Shown here piece by piece: positions 43,601-54,228 of a stretch of DNA of 64,000 nucleotides (position 1 is its first letter; every line of letters starts with the position of its first letter). Source of the stretch: Megaleporinus macrocephalus (Eukaryota; Chordata; Actinopteri; Characiformes; Anostomidae); the NCBI GenBank assembly GCA_021613375.1, contig CM038708.1, positions 25,687,518 through 25,751,517 on the forward strand, given 5' to 3'. Under the pieces are notes generated by a model. That model had not been told where the DNA came from. It saw only the letters and a program-made list of their open reading frames with translations, and made no database searches. Made by a program: the position numbers and the translations under genes.

Positions 43601-46600
43601 GGATTGATAACAGGTTCATGTTGTTAGATTTCACTTGTGACTGTGTACTTTGTCTTTTATCTAAAGAGGGTAATGACGAGGAAAAGAGGCAGGAAGGCCA
43701 GACAGCGCAGTCGCACCTCTGCAGCATGGAGGAGCCCACAGACACCTAGGCCCCGCTCGCTGTCCCCTTTTAAAAGATCTGAGTCAAGCAGGACCAGCTC
43801 CTCCTCTGATACCATACACAGACATGTAAGTGTTGCTGACAGATGTTATGTAAACCATTTCTTTTGTATTTTTGTTATAATTCCATTTATAATGAGTGGT
43901 GGAGTTGTAAACTGTGGAGATGGTGGCTTCAAAAGACCCCAGCATGTCTGTGGGGGCAATCCAAAGTATCTTGGAAAATGCAGTAAACACCAAATCAAAA
44001 ATGAATGATTATAGTCAGTAATAAATAATTCATGTCGAAATAAACAAGATAAAATATGATATTTGCGGCAGTGAGAAGGAAAATAAAAGCACTCAGAATG
44101 AAAGTAGAGCTGTCAAAGATGACATATTAATATTGCAGTATGTTGCAATGATTCACAATAACAGTCCTCTTATGCAAATACAGCTGGTAAATAACTTCAG
44201 CAGACTTTGCTGGGGATTTGTGGACAAATCAAAGAGTAAATTAGTAATAGCAATATCACAGAGGAAATCAGTTGCGTTCAGAAGCCTCTGTTGTGTTTAA
44301 AAGAGAAATATCTCTCTGTAGGGTCAGGATTTAATTAATTAATCAGAATTCACTGTACAAAGAAAAGGGGAATTTATGACAATTAATTGTTTTAACCATG
44401 TGACAGCCCTAGTTTTAAGCTGAGCTTTGAATGAGGTTTTTAAATATCAGAGTTAAAGACATTGCGGTGATGAGTTACACTGCTTAGAGTGATGTCACAT
44501 TGTAGGTGTGACATTAATTTAAATGAAGAAGGAAGAAGGAATGATATTATGTCATTTTGATAGTCTTCTCAGACTGGCCCCAGATTATTCTTCTCAGTGG
44601 CTGGTTACTGGTTGGTAAATCCATATTGCTCATTAGAAATATATGGCCTGACAGAACACATGTATTATCATTTTAAACAATGTGACAAGGAGCTGTTATT
44701 GATTTTAGAAAAGCTGTCTGATCTCGGAAATTAAAACGGCTTTTGCCTGAAACTTTCTCACCTGAGATGTTATAAACAATAGCAACCAGCAGAGGGCACA
44801 AAGCTCATCAGTGATAGTTTGGAGAACAAAACATCCAGAGATAAACTATACAGAATGAAAAGCTGTGCATGTACATGTTGACAATAAACTTTAAAAAATA
44901 AGATTCAATAAGATACATCATTTTATTTTGCCACAGAGGAAGGGCTCATGGTCAGGAGGTGGGCGTGTATCCCGCTGGTCAGCCGAGTCTGACAGAAGCA
45001 GGTTCAGAAGTCAGTCGTCTTTTCGTTCAAAGTCTCCAGGAGAATCAGGTACGAAGAGACGACATTTAAGAATAAGATTTCTTTACTGACACTGTTAACA
45101 TGGTTACACTGTACCAAACATATCCCAACACACCTTTCATTCTATTTACACTTTTCTCATTTCTCATAGGAAACATTACAAGAAGCTTCTCCAGTCACTT
45201 GGTGAGTGGTTTTTATATTTTGAGTATTATTTTTAATTCATATCGTCACATAACTAGTTTCATATTAGTTACTAAGCACTTACTGGATAATTAGCATTAA
45301 TAACTGTGTAATAAGACAATATAAAATATTTCAGTTTCCCAAGAAACAACTCATGGTGATAAAAACAAAGGGATCTAATTTAATTTCCTGTTTTTTTTCC
45401 CTCTTATCTGTGATAGAGGGAGAAGCTGATTAGCTGATGTAAAATTCTATAATTGAATTTTGCACCACAGTCACTGCAGAATATTGTGCTACAGAATAGC
45501 TTGCTGGTTTGGAACCCCCGTCATATTAATAAACTACGGCTCTGTTTATTATTTTAGCTCCCTAATGATAGCTCCGCCTCAGACACAGATGATCTCCTAG
45601 ACGACGCTGAGGAACTGGGCCAGCAGCCTCCCCTGGTGGGATATGAGGGATCCCCCAGCCCAACAGATCTGAGTCACCGCACCACAGCAAGCCCAAGGCA
45701 AAACAGGTTTGTCTATTCAGATGTAAGCAGCTTCCGCCTAGTCCGACTCCATTAAAGGAAGTAATACACTGATTGTTATTAAAGAAGAAAATTGCGGAAG
45801 TTAAAATTCAAATATAGTAAAAACACTGACAAAGTTTAGACATTCAAGATTTTCTCACCAGTTCTCCAACATACTTTTGTCAATTTTTATAGATAACAGT
45901 GTTCCATATGGTGTCAGAAACCACTTAAACAGGTCTACTCAAGCTAAAGGCTCATCAACATAGTTTGAGAGAAGAAACACTAATAAATCAATTTACGGAC
46001 ATGAGCTTCCATTACTCATCAGCAACGTTAGCCTCATGGCTCCAGAGCAAAACTAAAGACACCAAATATGACTTGACTGATTGAACACTGTTGCATAAAT
46101 TAAATATTTCACTAAGCTGTTCCTGTAGATGGAGGCTTGACTGCTAAGCGTTAATGTGCTACACATGTCCAGTGCTAGTAAAATGCATGCAAATTAAGCA
46201 AAAAAAAAATATATATATATGATTTAAAATAGACAGATTTCCTCTGGGTTGCTATTTTTCTTCCGCCACCAAATAGTTGGTCTATCTCTTGTCTCTTTAA
46301 GGTGCCATAGAATGATTGCATTCATTTTTTTATCTTTGATGTCTACACTGAAGGTATATCTCTTGGTTGGGATAAAAATGCCCAGATATGGTTTTACACA
46401 CATTAACAATCTTATGATTTGGGCCTATAATTAAATAAGAGGAGGTAACTCAGTGGTGCAGTGGGTAGCAATGTTGCCTTACAGCGATGTGTTCGATTCT
46501 GTGAGCCGTTTGCATGTTGTCCCTGTGTCTGTGTGGGTTTCCTCCAAGTGATCCAGTTTTGTCTCACTTACCAAAGACATGCAGTCAGGTGAACTGGAGA

Positions 46601-46952
46601 TGATAAATTGGCCCTAGGTGTGTGTGTGTGAACATGTATATGTCTGCCCTGTGATAGACTGCTGTCCTGTCCTGGGTGTTTCCTGCCTTTCGCCCAGTGA
46701 ACGCTGGGATAGGCACTTGCAAACCTACAACACAGAAGGAAAGGCGGTTTAGAAGATGAATGAATAAATGAATAAATAAATATAAATTAGCCTTTCCAAA
46801 TTTAGCTAGAGCATGGCATTACCCAAGAGAATATTTTTTTGTCATATTTACAGTAGAATTGAGCCTGTTGTAACCCTATGACATCATGACAATAAAACAG
46901 TGGTGAATTGGTGAAAGGATTTTGCCTATTTGTCATGTTTTATAATAATAAA

Positions 46953-47030
<78 letters not shown>

Positions 47031-47664
47031 GTTATATAAGTTTTTATATAATAATATAATAATATATATGAACTTGTATAATAAACCAAACATTTCTATT
47101 TTATTTATTCTTCATAGTTTAACAGCATTGAACATGTTCACTACTTCAAAACATACAGGTGTAAACAGTCTTCTTAAATGTTCTATGCAGAATGTCAGCT
47201 TGTCAGCATGTATCCAAAATACCAATTTCAAGAATTAGTCCTACTTGTCCTACTTGAGCTCCTTGAGGCTGTTTATGTCTCATTCAGGCTGTTACTTTGT
47301 TTCCCACCAACAACTTTACGACAAGCTGCATAACAAACCTGCTGAATCGTCCTTTGTGATCACTGCACACTGCAGTCCAGCTTCATTTAATAAGATCACG
47401 TTTCTGTTTCAACAGTTCTCTCTTATGTTCCCCAAACGCGTGGGAGGAGGTTCAGGAGCGAGTCCGGCGTCTCCTCACCTCTCCTAGAGCCGTGCACAGA
47501 CTGACCTATGTGAGTGCGACGCCCACATATGCGGTTTAGTTTAGGATGTATTATGGTGAATGTGCTGTATGTTATACATATCCCTTTCTCTCTGATGGCA
47601 GGGTGCCACCGAGTCTGAAATAGATGAAGTGCTAGCACGGAGGTCCATTTCACCACATTCGTAA
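40633..47664 (+). CDS. spata6l: Spermatogenesis-associated protein 6-like
   Basis: Coding exons are 40633-40680, 40965-41102, 41241-41289, 41460-41501, 41603-41727, 42706-42789, 43667-43825, 44937-45048, 45170-45201, 45558-45706, 47416-47509 and 47602-47664 (1095 nt, 364 residues). Phases agree throughout. The SPATA6 N-terminal domain is clear: ITCPGVHLAAKDDIYLSVCL, then RMKMRFEKIF and SYEENTRSFLFPEPKLVPSF. REVLMTREPAFPGISPRLEF and ATRT match SPATA6L better than SPATA6. A Ser/Arg-rich middle and an acidic stretch (DTDDLLDDAEEL) follow. Near the end, NAWEEVQERVRRLLTSPRA matches the conserved SPATA6-family helix. The family block PPFV-RHVD of mammalian proteins was not found. SPATA6 builds the sperm connecting piece; the role of the L paralogue is not established. 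The last exon's TAA overlaps a possible GTAAG donor, so the C-terminus is less certain. Confidence 0.87.
41846..42190 (-). mobile_element. Interspersed element copy, LINE 3'-tail-like (copy B)
   Basis: Reverse-orientation copy of the element at 15351-15757. It lies in spata6l intron 5. See copy A for shared segments. Confidence 0.6.
43010..43270 (+). mobile_element. Tc1-like transposon 5' relic in spata6l intron 6
   Basis: The stretch from about 43090 and the short frame starting at 43179 (MRTSKQLGEDLKL) resemble the 5' leader and the first residues of a Tc1-like transposase. The rest of the gene is missing or decayed. It should not be read as a spata6l exon. Confidence 0.6.
43826..44936. 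other. spata6l: spata6l intron 7
   Basis: About 1.1 kb with no additional exon that I could support. I specifically looked for a block encoding the family's PPFV-RHVD motif and did not see one. Confidence 0.5.
46441..46790 (+). mobile_element. tRNA-derived SINE, DANA/V-SINE-like
   Basis: It starts with a box-A-like 'agtggtgcagtgggtag' and has 'ttcgattctgtgagccgttt' in the box-B position. The body (gtgtgggtttcctccaagtg, ccaaagacatgcagtcaggt) and a (GAAT/AAAT)n tail resemble V-SINE superfamily members such as zebrafish DANA. It lies in spata6l intron 10. A 3' fragment of a related element may lie at 48110-48215. Confidence 0.65.
46960..47023. repeat. (TA)n microsatellite in spata6l intron 10
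   Basis: About 32 uninterrupted TA units. Confidence 0.95.
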
Positions 47665-49379
47665 GCTCCTTAAACAGCAGGCAAAACAGCTGTTCACTTC
47701 CAAAGCATGGTATGTGCATAAGTCAAAGCGCTTTCTCATGAAGATTATAATTAGAGACGACATCGATTCCCAGTAGGGATACAGGGTTTGGATATTGGAG
47801 GGACAAAAATAGTGTAAGCAATTTTTAATAGCTTCAACAAGTCTGTTATGAATTAAAGTCAAGCCACATCAAATGTATGCATTTATTTCTAAAGCACCTC
47901 CAAAACCAGCAAAATGCAGTCCCAGCAAAACCAGCAAAAAAAATAAAAAGTCTTTATACACAGAGACAAAAATTTAGTAAAGATTATTAACAAAAATCAT
48001 AAGAATTGAATTTTCCCAATTGAAATGTAAAACATAAAGTAGCATAGAATAATCAACATGATAAACAAACAACATAAAAATAATGTAGATGAATAATGGA
48101 TTGTAATGGACTGCTGGCCTGCCTAAGCCTTTTTCTACCTTCCGCCCAGTGAGACTTGAAAGAGGCTTCAGGATAGACGATTAAGATGACGGATAAAGAA
48201 ATGATTAGATAAATATCATAAAAAGTTGTACAACTAAAAGTAAAACTGAGGCTCCTTCATACGCTAAGAAAAAGAGATCTCACATTAGGAGGAAAACATT
48301 ACTTGCAGCGGAAGTCATTCTGAGTGATGCTATAAAGTATTATTGGGTCAGAATGATGCTGGTAGGAACCAGAGGTCTGAAGAGTTTTTAAAGGTTCCTC
48401 ACAGAAAGTTAGAATATCAAATGTTGTAATATGAAATTATTATAATTGCTGATTGCTGAGACATTATTTCACAATAGGTTTAAGGTGATCTAAAACTTTC
48501 ACAGTAAATAGTTACATACAGGATATTATTTACAATGACCTTATTTGCATTGCTGTCATTGCATTGCTAGGTTACTATCGCCATCCTTTTTCTTCAGTAC
48601 ATTATTTCATACTTGTTTATATCTCAACCGAGAAATAATACAGAAACATGTTGAATCCCCCAGTAATGTTAACATAAGCACAACAAATAGCTAACCATGT
48701 ATTTTACAAGAATATCAGTTTTATTAGATATTGAAGATTTCTGTGTTGGTATTGGTGTCAGGAAAAAAGGTAATGTTTATAATAAGTGTTTAACATGCTG
48801 TGAATCTTTGAATAAATGTTCACTGTATTTTAGGTGTGAATGCAAATCCATGGATACTTGAAAATCAAGATAGATTCCTCTCTATGGCCTCTGAAGCAGC
48901 CAAGGGTCACTTACCAATTTCATCTTTCATTTACGCTGAACTGCAACATATTTCATATGACATGTGTGTCCACGTCTGTGTGTCGTGTTATGAATGTCTC
49001 TGTTATCTGTAGCTTCTGGTATTTATTGAACTGGTTTAAAAAAAAGACTTTTGGTTCTTGAATGTTTGCTTAGATAATAGCGAGAATAAAAGATTAACAC
49101 ACAGTGTTCCCGTCCTTATCTGTGATTGTAGATTAACTCGGCGGCTCATGTTTCACAGGGAAATTAGAAAAATGTGCAGCAAAAAGAAGGAAGTTGGTAG
49201 GTTTAGGTTGGACCAGGTTTGGGCTTTACTTGACCTGCTTTCTACATGGACGTAATAGAACATTTCCAAAGTTGTACATTTACCTACAGTGTAAAACAAC
49301 AACAACAACAATTTGATACAAAGAGTTTTCTGTATAATTAGTGCTAGTCAGTTAAAATCACTGACATTCTGCTGTCAGG
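47665..49379. other. spata6l 3' UTR and downstream intergenic DNA
   Basis: No further gene was recognised. It contains weak dispersed-repeat copies (about 48110-48215 and 48290-48420). Several AATAAA/ATTAAA words occur, so the spata6l transcript end is not fixed. Confidence 0.5.
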
Positions 49380-49381
49380 TA

Positions 49382-50644
49382 CAGTGCCTTGAACTTTTCA
49401 ACTTTTGCCACATTTCAGGCTTTAAACATAATTTGATCAAGTCTCCGTATAAATGCACCTGCTCTGTGATCGTCTCAGAGTTCTGTTTAAAGCGCAGAGA
49501 GCGTCATAAAGACCAAGGAACACACCAGGCAGGTCCGAGATGCTGTTGTGGAGAAGTTTAAAGCCGGATTTGGATTCAAAAAGATTTCCCAAGCTTTAAA
49601 CATCTCAAGGAGCACTGTGCAAGCAATCATATTAAAATGGAAGAAGTATCAGACCGCTGCAAGTCTACCAAGTCCCGGCCGTCCCTCTAAACTTTCAGCT
49701 CAAACAAGGAGAAGACTGATCACAGATGCAGCCACGAGGCCCATGATCACTCTGGATGAACTTCAGAGATCTACAGCTGAGGTGGGAGAATCTGTCCATA
49801 ATACAACAATCAGTCGTACACAGCACAGATCTGGTCTTTATGGAGGAGTGGCAAGAAGAAAGCCATTTCTCAAAGATATCCATAAAAAGCCTCGTTTAAA
49901 GTTTGCCACAAGCCACCTGAGAGACACACCAAACATGTGGAAGAAGGTACTCTGGTCAAATTAAACAAAAATTGAACTTTTTGGCCACAATGCAAAACAT
50001 TATGTTTGGTGTAAAAAAGTGGGCCATGGTTTGGGCCTGCTTTTCTTCAGCAGGGACAGAAAAGATGGATGGAGCCAAATACAGGACCTTTTTTGAGAGA
50101 AAACCTGTTGGAGACTGCAAAAGACCTGAGACTGGGACGGAGATTTATCTTCCAACAAGACAATGACCCAAAACATAAAGCAAAATCTACAATGGAATGG
50201 TTCGCAAATAAACGTATCCAGGTGTTAGAATGGCCAAGTCAAAGTCCAGACCTGAATCCAGTCAAGAATCTGTAAAGAGCTGAAAACTGCTGTTCACAAA
50301 CGCTCTCCATCCAACCTCACTGAGCTCGAGCTGTTTTGCAAGGAAGAATGGGCAAAACTTTCAGTCTCTCGATGTGCAAACCTGATAGAGACATACCCCG
50401 AGCGACTTACAGCTGTAATCACAGCAAAAGGTGGAGCTACAAAGTATTAACACAAGGGGGCCGAATAATTTTGCACGCCCCAAAAAGTTTAAAATATTCA
50501 ATAAATTTCGTTCCACTTCACGATTGTGTCTCACTTGTTGTTGATTCTTCACAAAAATTACAATTTCACATCTTTATGTTTGAAGCCTGAAATGTGGCAA
50601 AAGGTTGAAAAGTTAAAGGTGGCTGAATACTTTGCAAAGCACTG
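49382..50644 (+). mobile_element. Tc1-like DNA transposon, inactive
   Basis: TA dinucleotides flank the element at 49380-49381 and 50645-50646. Terminal inverted repeats are visible (left cagtgccttgaacttttcaa, then ttttgccacatttcaggctt; right end is its diverged reverse complement). The 1.26-kb length is typical of full-length Tc1 elements. The left repeat lacks about 20 nt present in the right one. Confidence 0.88.
49548..50275 (+). pseudogene. Tc1-like transposase pseudogene
   Basis: A helix-turn-helix domain (KISQALNISRSTVQAIILKW) and a GRPR-like hinge (SPGRPSKLS) are followed by the catalytic core. In the usual WSDETK box, the catalytic Asp codon reads AAT (Asn) and the next codon is TAA (stop, 49962-49964). 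The second catalytic Asp (QQDNDPKH) is kept. The third acidic residue (in SPDLNPxENL) reads Lys. At least one frameshift lies between 50000 and 50160. The transposase is therefore dead by several independent changes. Confidence 0.88.
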
Positions 50645-51580
50645 TATATAGAGTTCACATAAGAAAGTTGTGCTAAGAAAATAAAGTTTTTTGAGGGGTG
50701 GGGGGTTAGAGGGGGGCATGTTTTAATCATATTGAATGGTAAATGTAGTGTTAAGGGTCGTACCCATCATTTCTGTCTGAAACTGTATCTGTGTATGAGT
50801 TTAGCTGGTACTGTATAGATAGACCTACACACTGTTAGGGACAATAAACAGCAGCAGACCTTTTTATAACATCATTTCAAACATAATTTAATTGTTATTT
50901 AATTCCAAAACTGTTATTTTAAAATAAAACTGTTGAATTGTTTCATTATCCACTAAGTTACACCAATCATGTAAGTTACACCAATCATGTAAGTTACACC
51001 AATCCCTGCATAAGTGCAAAGCCAAAAACATGTAATTGAATCATTTAATGCAGTAGAAGTGTACTTATTGACATAATACAGACAGGCTTGATACATTATT
51101 CATACATTAAGGAGTTTTTAGAGATTTGAAAAAATAGGATAATCATTTTATAACAAATAAAATCATTTGTTTGTTCACTCAGCTTGGCAGAAGAATTTGA
51201 AACAAACATATTAGATGTTGGTACTCAATAAGGAACTTAAAACAGATCATTTAACAACTTGATAATTGGAGTTATTTAAGTTGTATTTTGAATTCTGCTT
51301 GTTTAGCAGTTATGTTCGTTACCTACACTGATACAAACTGAAAGGCCTCTGCAGGAGTAAGACTGTGTGAAGGGCAGGCGGCCAAACGACTGACTTTGAG
51401 CAGCCCTTAGGTGTGTCGACCATTAAGAGAAAATTATGTGTCGGCCACAGCTGACCCACCCTATGCAATGTCGCAGGGGCTGCTAGCACTACAGTTTTAC
51501 TGGATATTATATGAAATATTATATTCCTGATTGCTGTGGAAGGATTAGGATCTATTTTTGCACTGAAGAAGCAGCTGAAG
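50645..51580. other. Intergenic DNA between the Tc1-like and hAT-type elements
   Basis: No gene seen. A 17-nt unit (taagttacaccaatcat) is repeated about three times at 50956-51005. Confidence 0.5.
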
Positions 51581-51588
51581 CTTATTTC

Positions 51589-52514
51589 TAGAGATGGAAA
51601 AATCGATCGGCTATGTACCGGTATCCTCCGATTTTTATTCAAAATATGTGATCAGTGATCGGTGATCGGCAGATATCTCTCCAATTTAACCGATCCCGAG
51701 AGCCAATCGATGGCGTTAAACAAATGAGCCTAATTTCTGTATTTTCAGCTAGCGTTTCATCCAGGAAGAAGAGCCCTCCGTGAAACCCCCTCTGGCCAGC
51801 TCCCTGCAATTCCTATCTGAACCACTAGATTGAAATACATACCCTTTCATTTTCCACAGACTGACTAAAGCAGCGGCCTCGCAAGAACAGTTTGTGGTGT
51901 TCACGGCATGTGCTGATAGAAAACTGCCAGTTTGTTACCGTATGTGACGCAGACTTATCCAGGCCTTTTGTAAAATTAGGGAAATCTGTGTGTCTCGTTG
52001 GGGAGCCAAGACAAAGACATTTAACACTAATAATCTGATACGACACTTCACAGTACACCACGCGGCTGCATACAGTGAGTATCAGCAAACAGCAGAGCTA
52101 GCACAAAACAAATAACCCAGAACAGATAATAACCCAGTGCAGACCAGATCTGACCGGTACAAACAGAACAGCAGCAACAATTCAAGATCTACATTTAATG
52201 ATTACAGATTGTCGTTTAAAATAACAGAGTCTGTGTTTAATGACTGCAGTTTTTACTGCATTTATTTGATTAGCCTTTTTAGTTTTAAATTCAGGGTCTA
52301 AATTGAATGATTGCAGTTTTGGGGATATTTGTTTGATTTACTTTGTTTATTTACTGTTAATTTTGTTAAAAATATTATGCTGTTTCACATGAGCTTGTTA
52401 AAAATAGTAATAAACCAGTTTCCACCATGTTTCATGACTTGCTTGAAAGGTGTAGCCCTGAAAGGTGATCGGCGATCGGAATCGGCCTCAAAAACGCTGA
52501 TCGGTCCATCTCTA
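51589..52514 (+). mobile_element. hAT-type non-autonomous DNA transposon with 8-bp target duplication
   Basis: Ends are tagagatgg at the left and ccatctcta at the right. The flanks CTTATTTC (51581-51588) and CTAATTTC (52515-52522) match at 7 of 8 positions, the target duplication length of hAT elements. The subterminal regions are rich in gatcgg repeats. Inside, near 51989-52085, one frame encodes NTNNLIRHFTVHHAAAYSEY, resembling the C-terminal half of a BED zinc finger as in ZBED/hAT transposases. No full transposase is present. Confidence 0.82.
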
Positions 52515-52816
52515 CTAATTTCACAGTTTAAAATGAGAGTTATGATAAAATTATGCTGAAAGTGAACAGAAGCTTTTATTTCTGAAGCTGTTTAGAGCAA
52601 AACCTCTCCAACATGGTAACATTCGTAAAAGACAGGACTAACCTGGAATAAAGGTTAACGTAATAACACGTTTGTGTTCATTCAGCATGTAATCTTTAGA
52701 CTTATGTACTGCTGTTTTCAAATGAGAGATAAATGAACAGTGACGAAAGCCTTCTCACATAAAGGTTTCTATCATAATCACAAAAAATCAGAGAAACAAA
52801 TACAGATTTGTTGTAT

Positions 52817-52822
52817 TTTATT
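52817..52822 (-). promoter_or_regulatory. slc1a1: Poly(A) signal (AATAAA) of slc1a1
   Basis: AATAAA on the minus strand, implying a 3' UTR of about 1.4 kb (roughly 52800-54228). Confidence 0.45.
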
Positions 52823-54228
52823 CATTTGTAGGTACATAACGTTACATTATATGTGAAGCTCATTTGTAAATGTTTTTGAGTGTTGGACAAAAATGTGCTT
52901 TGAACAGCATATACAGTGTCTGGTTCACAATATTTTATGTCAACCGTATCACAATAATAACTTCTTCTGCCATTTCCAGTCCAGCTCACAAAACAAACGA
53001 AAAACTGTACATGTAAAACAACGAGAAAAAAACAGAAACAGTAGATTGATTGGCACTATTACACAGCTACATCAACTGCAGTCACATTGAGGGCAGCCTA
53101 ATAACAGTTCACAAAGTGTTCCAGTAGCCCTAATCATGTTTTTCACAACTCAAAAATGGAGAAAAAAATCAGCACAGTTCCTCTCATTGAGGTTCTAAGA
53201 ACTTGACAAAGCTCAATGGCTATAACTTAAAAAAACCAAATGCTTTTCATGCATGAGAGAAGGCATGAGGTGGCCTTGCCCCCGCGCCCCCATTCTAAAT
53301 CAATGGAACTGTTATTTAGCAGTGAAGACGTACACTGCGCTGGCTTTTGGGAGAAAATAAACGTGTATACTGGATTCGTTCATTCTTTAAAGGCCACATC
53401 TGTGGTGTTCGTCATATTGCTTCATGCAATACTTTAAAACTTAAACTTCTTTTTTTCCCTTCATACCAAAACATTCAATTTGGCACAAGTTGCAAATCTA
53501 AGACGCTCAAAGCTCACAAACAATTGGCTCCTGGAAGCAAGTGCACAGACAGAACTGACAAGAGTTATGACGTAAGAGAGAAGCTTCAAAGTAACCCGCT
53601 GGGAGCTGGTTACAAAGCTGAGCAGAGCCGTATTGCTTTTATGTCCGCTTCTATTTGAACACTGCAGGTGATAAATATATAGTAGCTTCATTAAGGACAT
53701 GCGCTTCGCTGCGATACACAGAGTATACAGAAATCCGCTTTGCCGACATCATATCGTCTCTTTTCGAATAACAGACACACAGAATCACGCACACGCTCGC
53801 ACATATATTTAACACGCTTCTGAAGCATGAACAGTTTGGAGTATCTACACAAGCGATCGTTAGTATGAAACCGGTAAAAACAACAATGCAGGTAAGAAAA
53901 ATGTGTAAAAAGTGCCTTTGCATAATTCTTGGCAACAGGACAATGCGTTTTGGAAGAACTTCTTCTTTTTTTTTTTTCCCTCCTCACTCCCATGAATGAC
54001 TCTCTGTCCGGCACAAACAAACAAGAAGTAGCTTCGGCTCAAGGGCACAGCGATAGGGGAAATGTGGAGGGAGAACAGTAATGGCAGCTATTGATAATTT
54101 CTGTGTTCGAATGCTCCCTCTCGGAAGAGGGTGTTCCCCTCATAATGGCACTGATTTCATGAACCCTCCTAGAGGTCATTCACTCCAACCTCTCTCTCAG
54201 CTGGCATCACCGCCATGAAGGCTTGGCA

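Noticed and set aside
47660..48860. A further spata6l exon near 48835
   Set aside because: Joining to it gives only a few residues before a stop, with no similarity to the family; the in-frame TAA at 47662-47664 is simpler.
53691..54020. 109-residue and overlapping minus-strand frames
   Set aside because: They lie in the probable slc1a1 3' UTR after the true stop codon and show no domain.
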